Assembly: GCF_000151315.2 (NCBI RefSeq)
Contig: NW_011887301.1
Span: 124,001 to 188,000, forward strand
Direction: 5' to 3'
From: Capsaspora owczarzaki ATCC 30864
Lineage: Eukaryota > Opisthokonta > Filasterea
DNA length: 64,000 nt
Made by a program: the position numbers and the translations under genes. The notes under the pieces were generated by a model that was given only the letters and a program-made list of their open reading frames with translations, searched no databases and was not told where the DNA came from. Positions within the stretch are counted from its first letter, which is position 1; each line of letters starts with the position of its first letter. Below, piece after piece: positions 63,824 to 64,000 of the stretch.

Positions 63824-64000
63824 GGCATTGCAAGTCAGAACATGAGTGTTGAGTTCAACAGAGCCCATTTCACAGCACTGAGCGACACCACTCTGCGCAT
63901 TTTGGGGAACACCAGCGCCAACACCAATCAAGCGCGTCGCTCTCGCTCGCTAGCAACACAAGATCAATCAAAACGAGACAAACAACAACTGCAACAATTA

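Overview
This window looks like compact nuclear DNA from a unicellular relative of animals (a holozoan such as a filasterean or choanoflagellate). Genes sit close together on both strands, most are broken by short GT-AG introns of about 70-200 bp, and the encoded proteins are clearly animal-like: a receptor tyrosine kinase with fibronectin-type ectodomain, a LIM-LIM-PDZ kinase, an ERK5-like MAPK, a PAQR3-type receptor, SLF1, UBE3D and RAD9. A filasterean such as Capsaspora fits best, but the species is an inference. A 189-base run of N shows a draft scaffold.

Layout: 1-9.4 kb holds a UPF0390/C19orf53-like gene, DCTPP1-like dCTP pyrophosphatase, UBE2G1-like E2, an SLF1 orthologue (BRCT plus ankyrin) and a small VOC/glyoxalase protein. 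10.2-13.7 kb is a large SAMD9-like gene (copy A). 14.4-25 kb holds UBE3D, tubulin cofactor E, a small secreted protein and LIM kinase. 25-38 kb holds an unrecognised gene, RAD9, an FlK-like thioesterase, an ERK5-like MAPK, a PAQR3-like receptor and an unrecognised single-pass membrane protein. 38-50 kb holds CCT6, the receptor tyrosine kinase and the second SAMD9-like gene (copy B, opposite strand). 50.1-51.9 kb is a pogo/Tc1-type DNA transposon with perfect 28-bp terminal inverted repeats and a TA target duplication. 52.5-64 kb holds TIMM10, TAM41, CDC6, a stand-alone DUSP12-type zinc protein, NAA25 and the 3' end of PIGA.

Many genes are housekeeping (chaperonin, N-terminal acetylation, mitochondrial import and cardiolipin synthesis, GPI anchors, tubulin folding). 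Several act in genome maintenance: SLF1 (Smc5/6 loading), RAD9 (9-1-1 clamp), CDC6 (origin licensing) and DCTPP1 (nucleotide pool). Several gene pairs are divergent with 135-250 bp between start codons, suggesting shared promoters.

The most interesting content is the pair of about 1,180-residue SAMD9-like proteins. Both have an AlbA/Schlafen-type segment in which the E-x4-E...D pattern of Schlafen nucleases can be read, a STAND-like NTPase segment with a PGCG Walker-A variant that lacks lysine, a strong Walker B and a helical C-terminal part. In animals SAMD9/SAMD9L are antiviral translation blockers, so this may be an innate-immunity-type module in a protist. Other points of note are a TSY instead of TEY activation motif in the MAPK, a receptor tyrosine kinase without activation-loop tyrosines, and an exact 14-bp tandem duplication that breaks the reading frame of TAM41.
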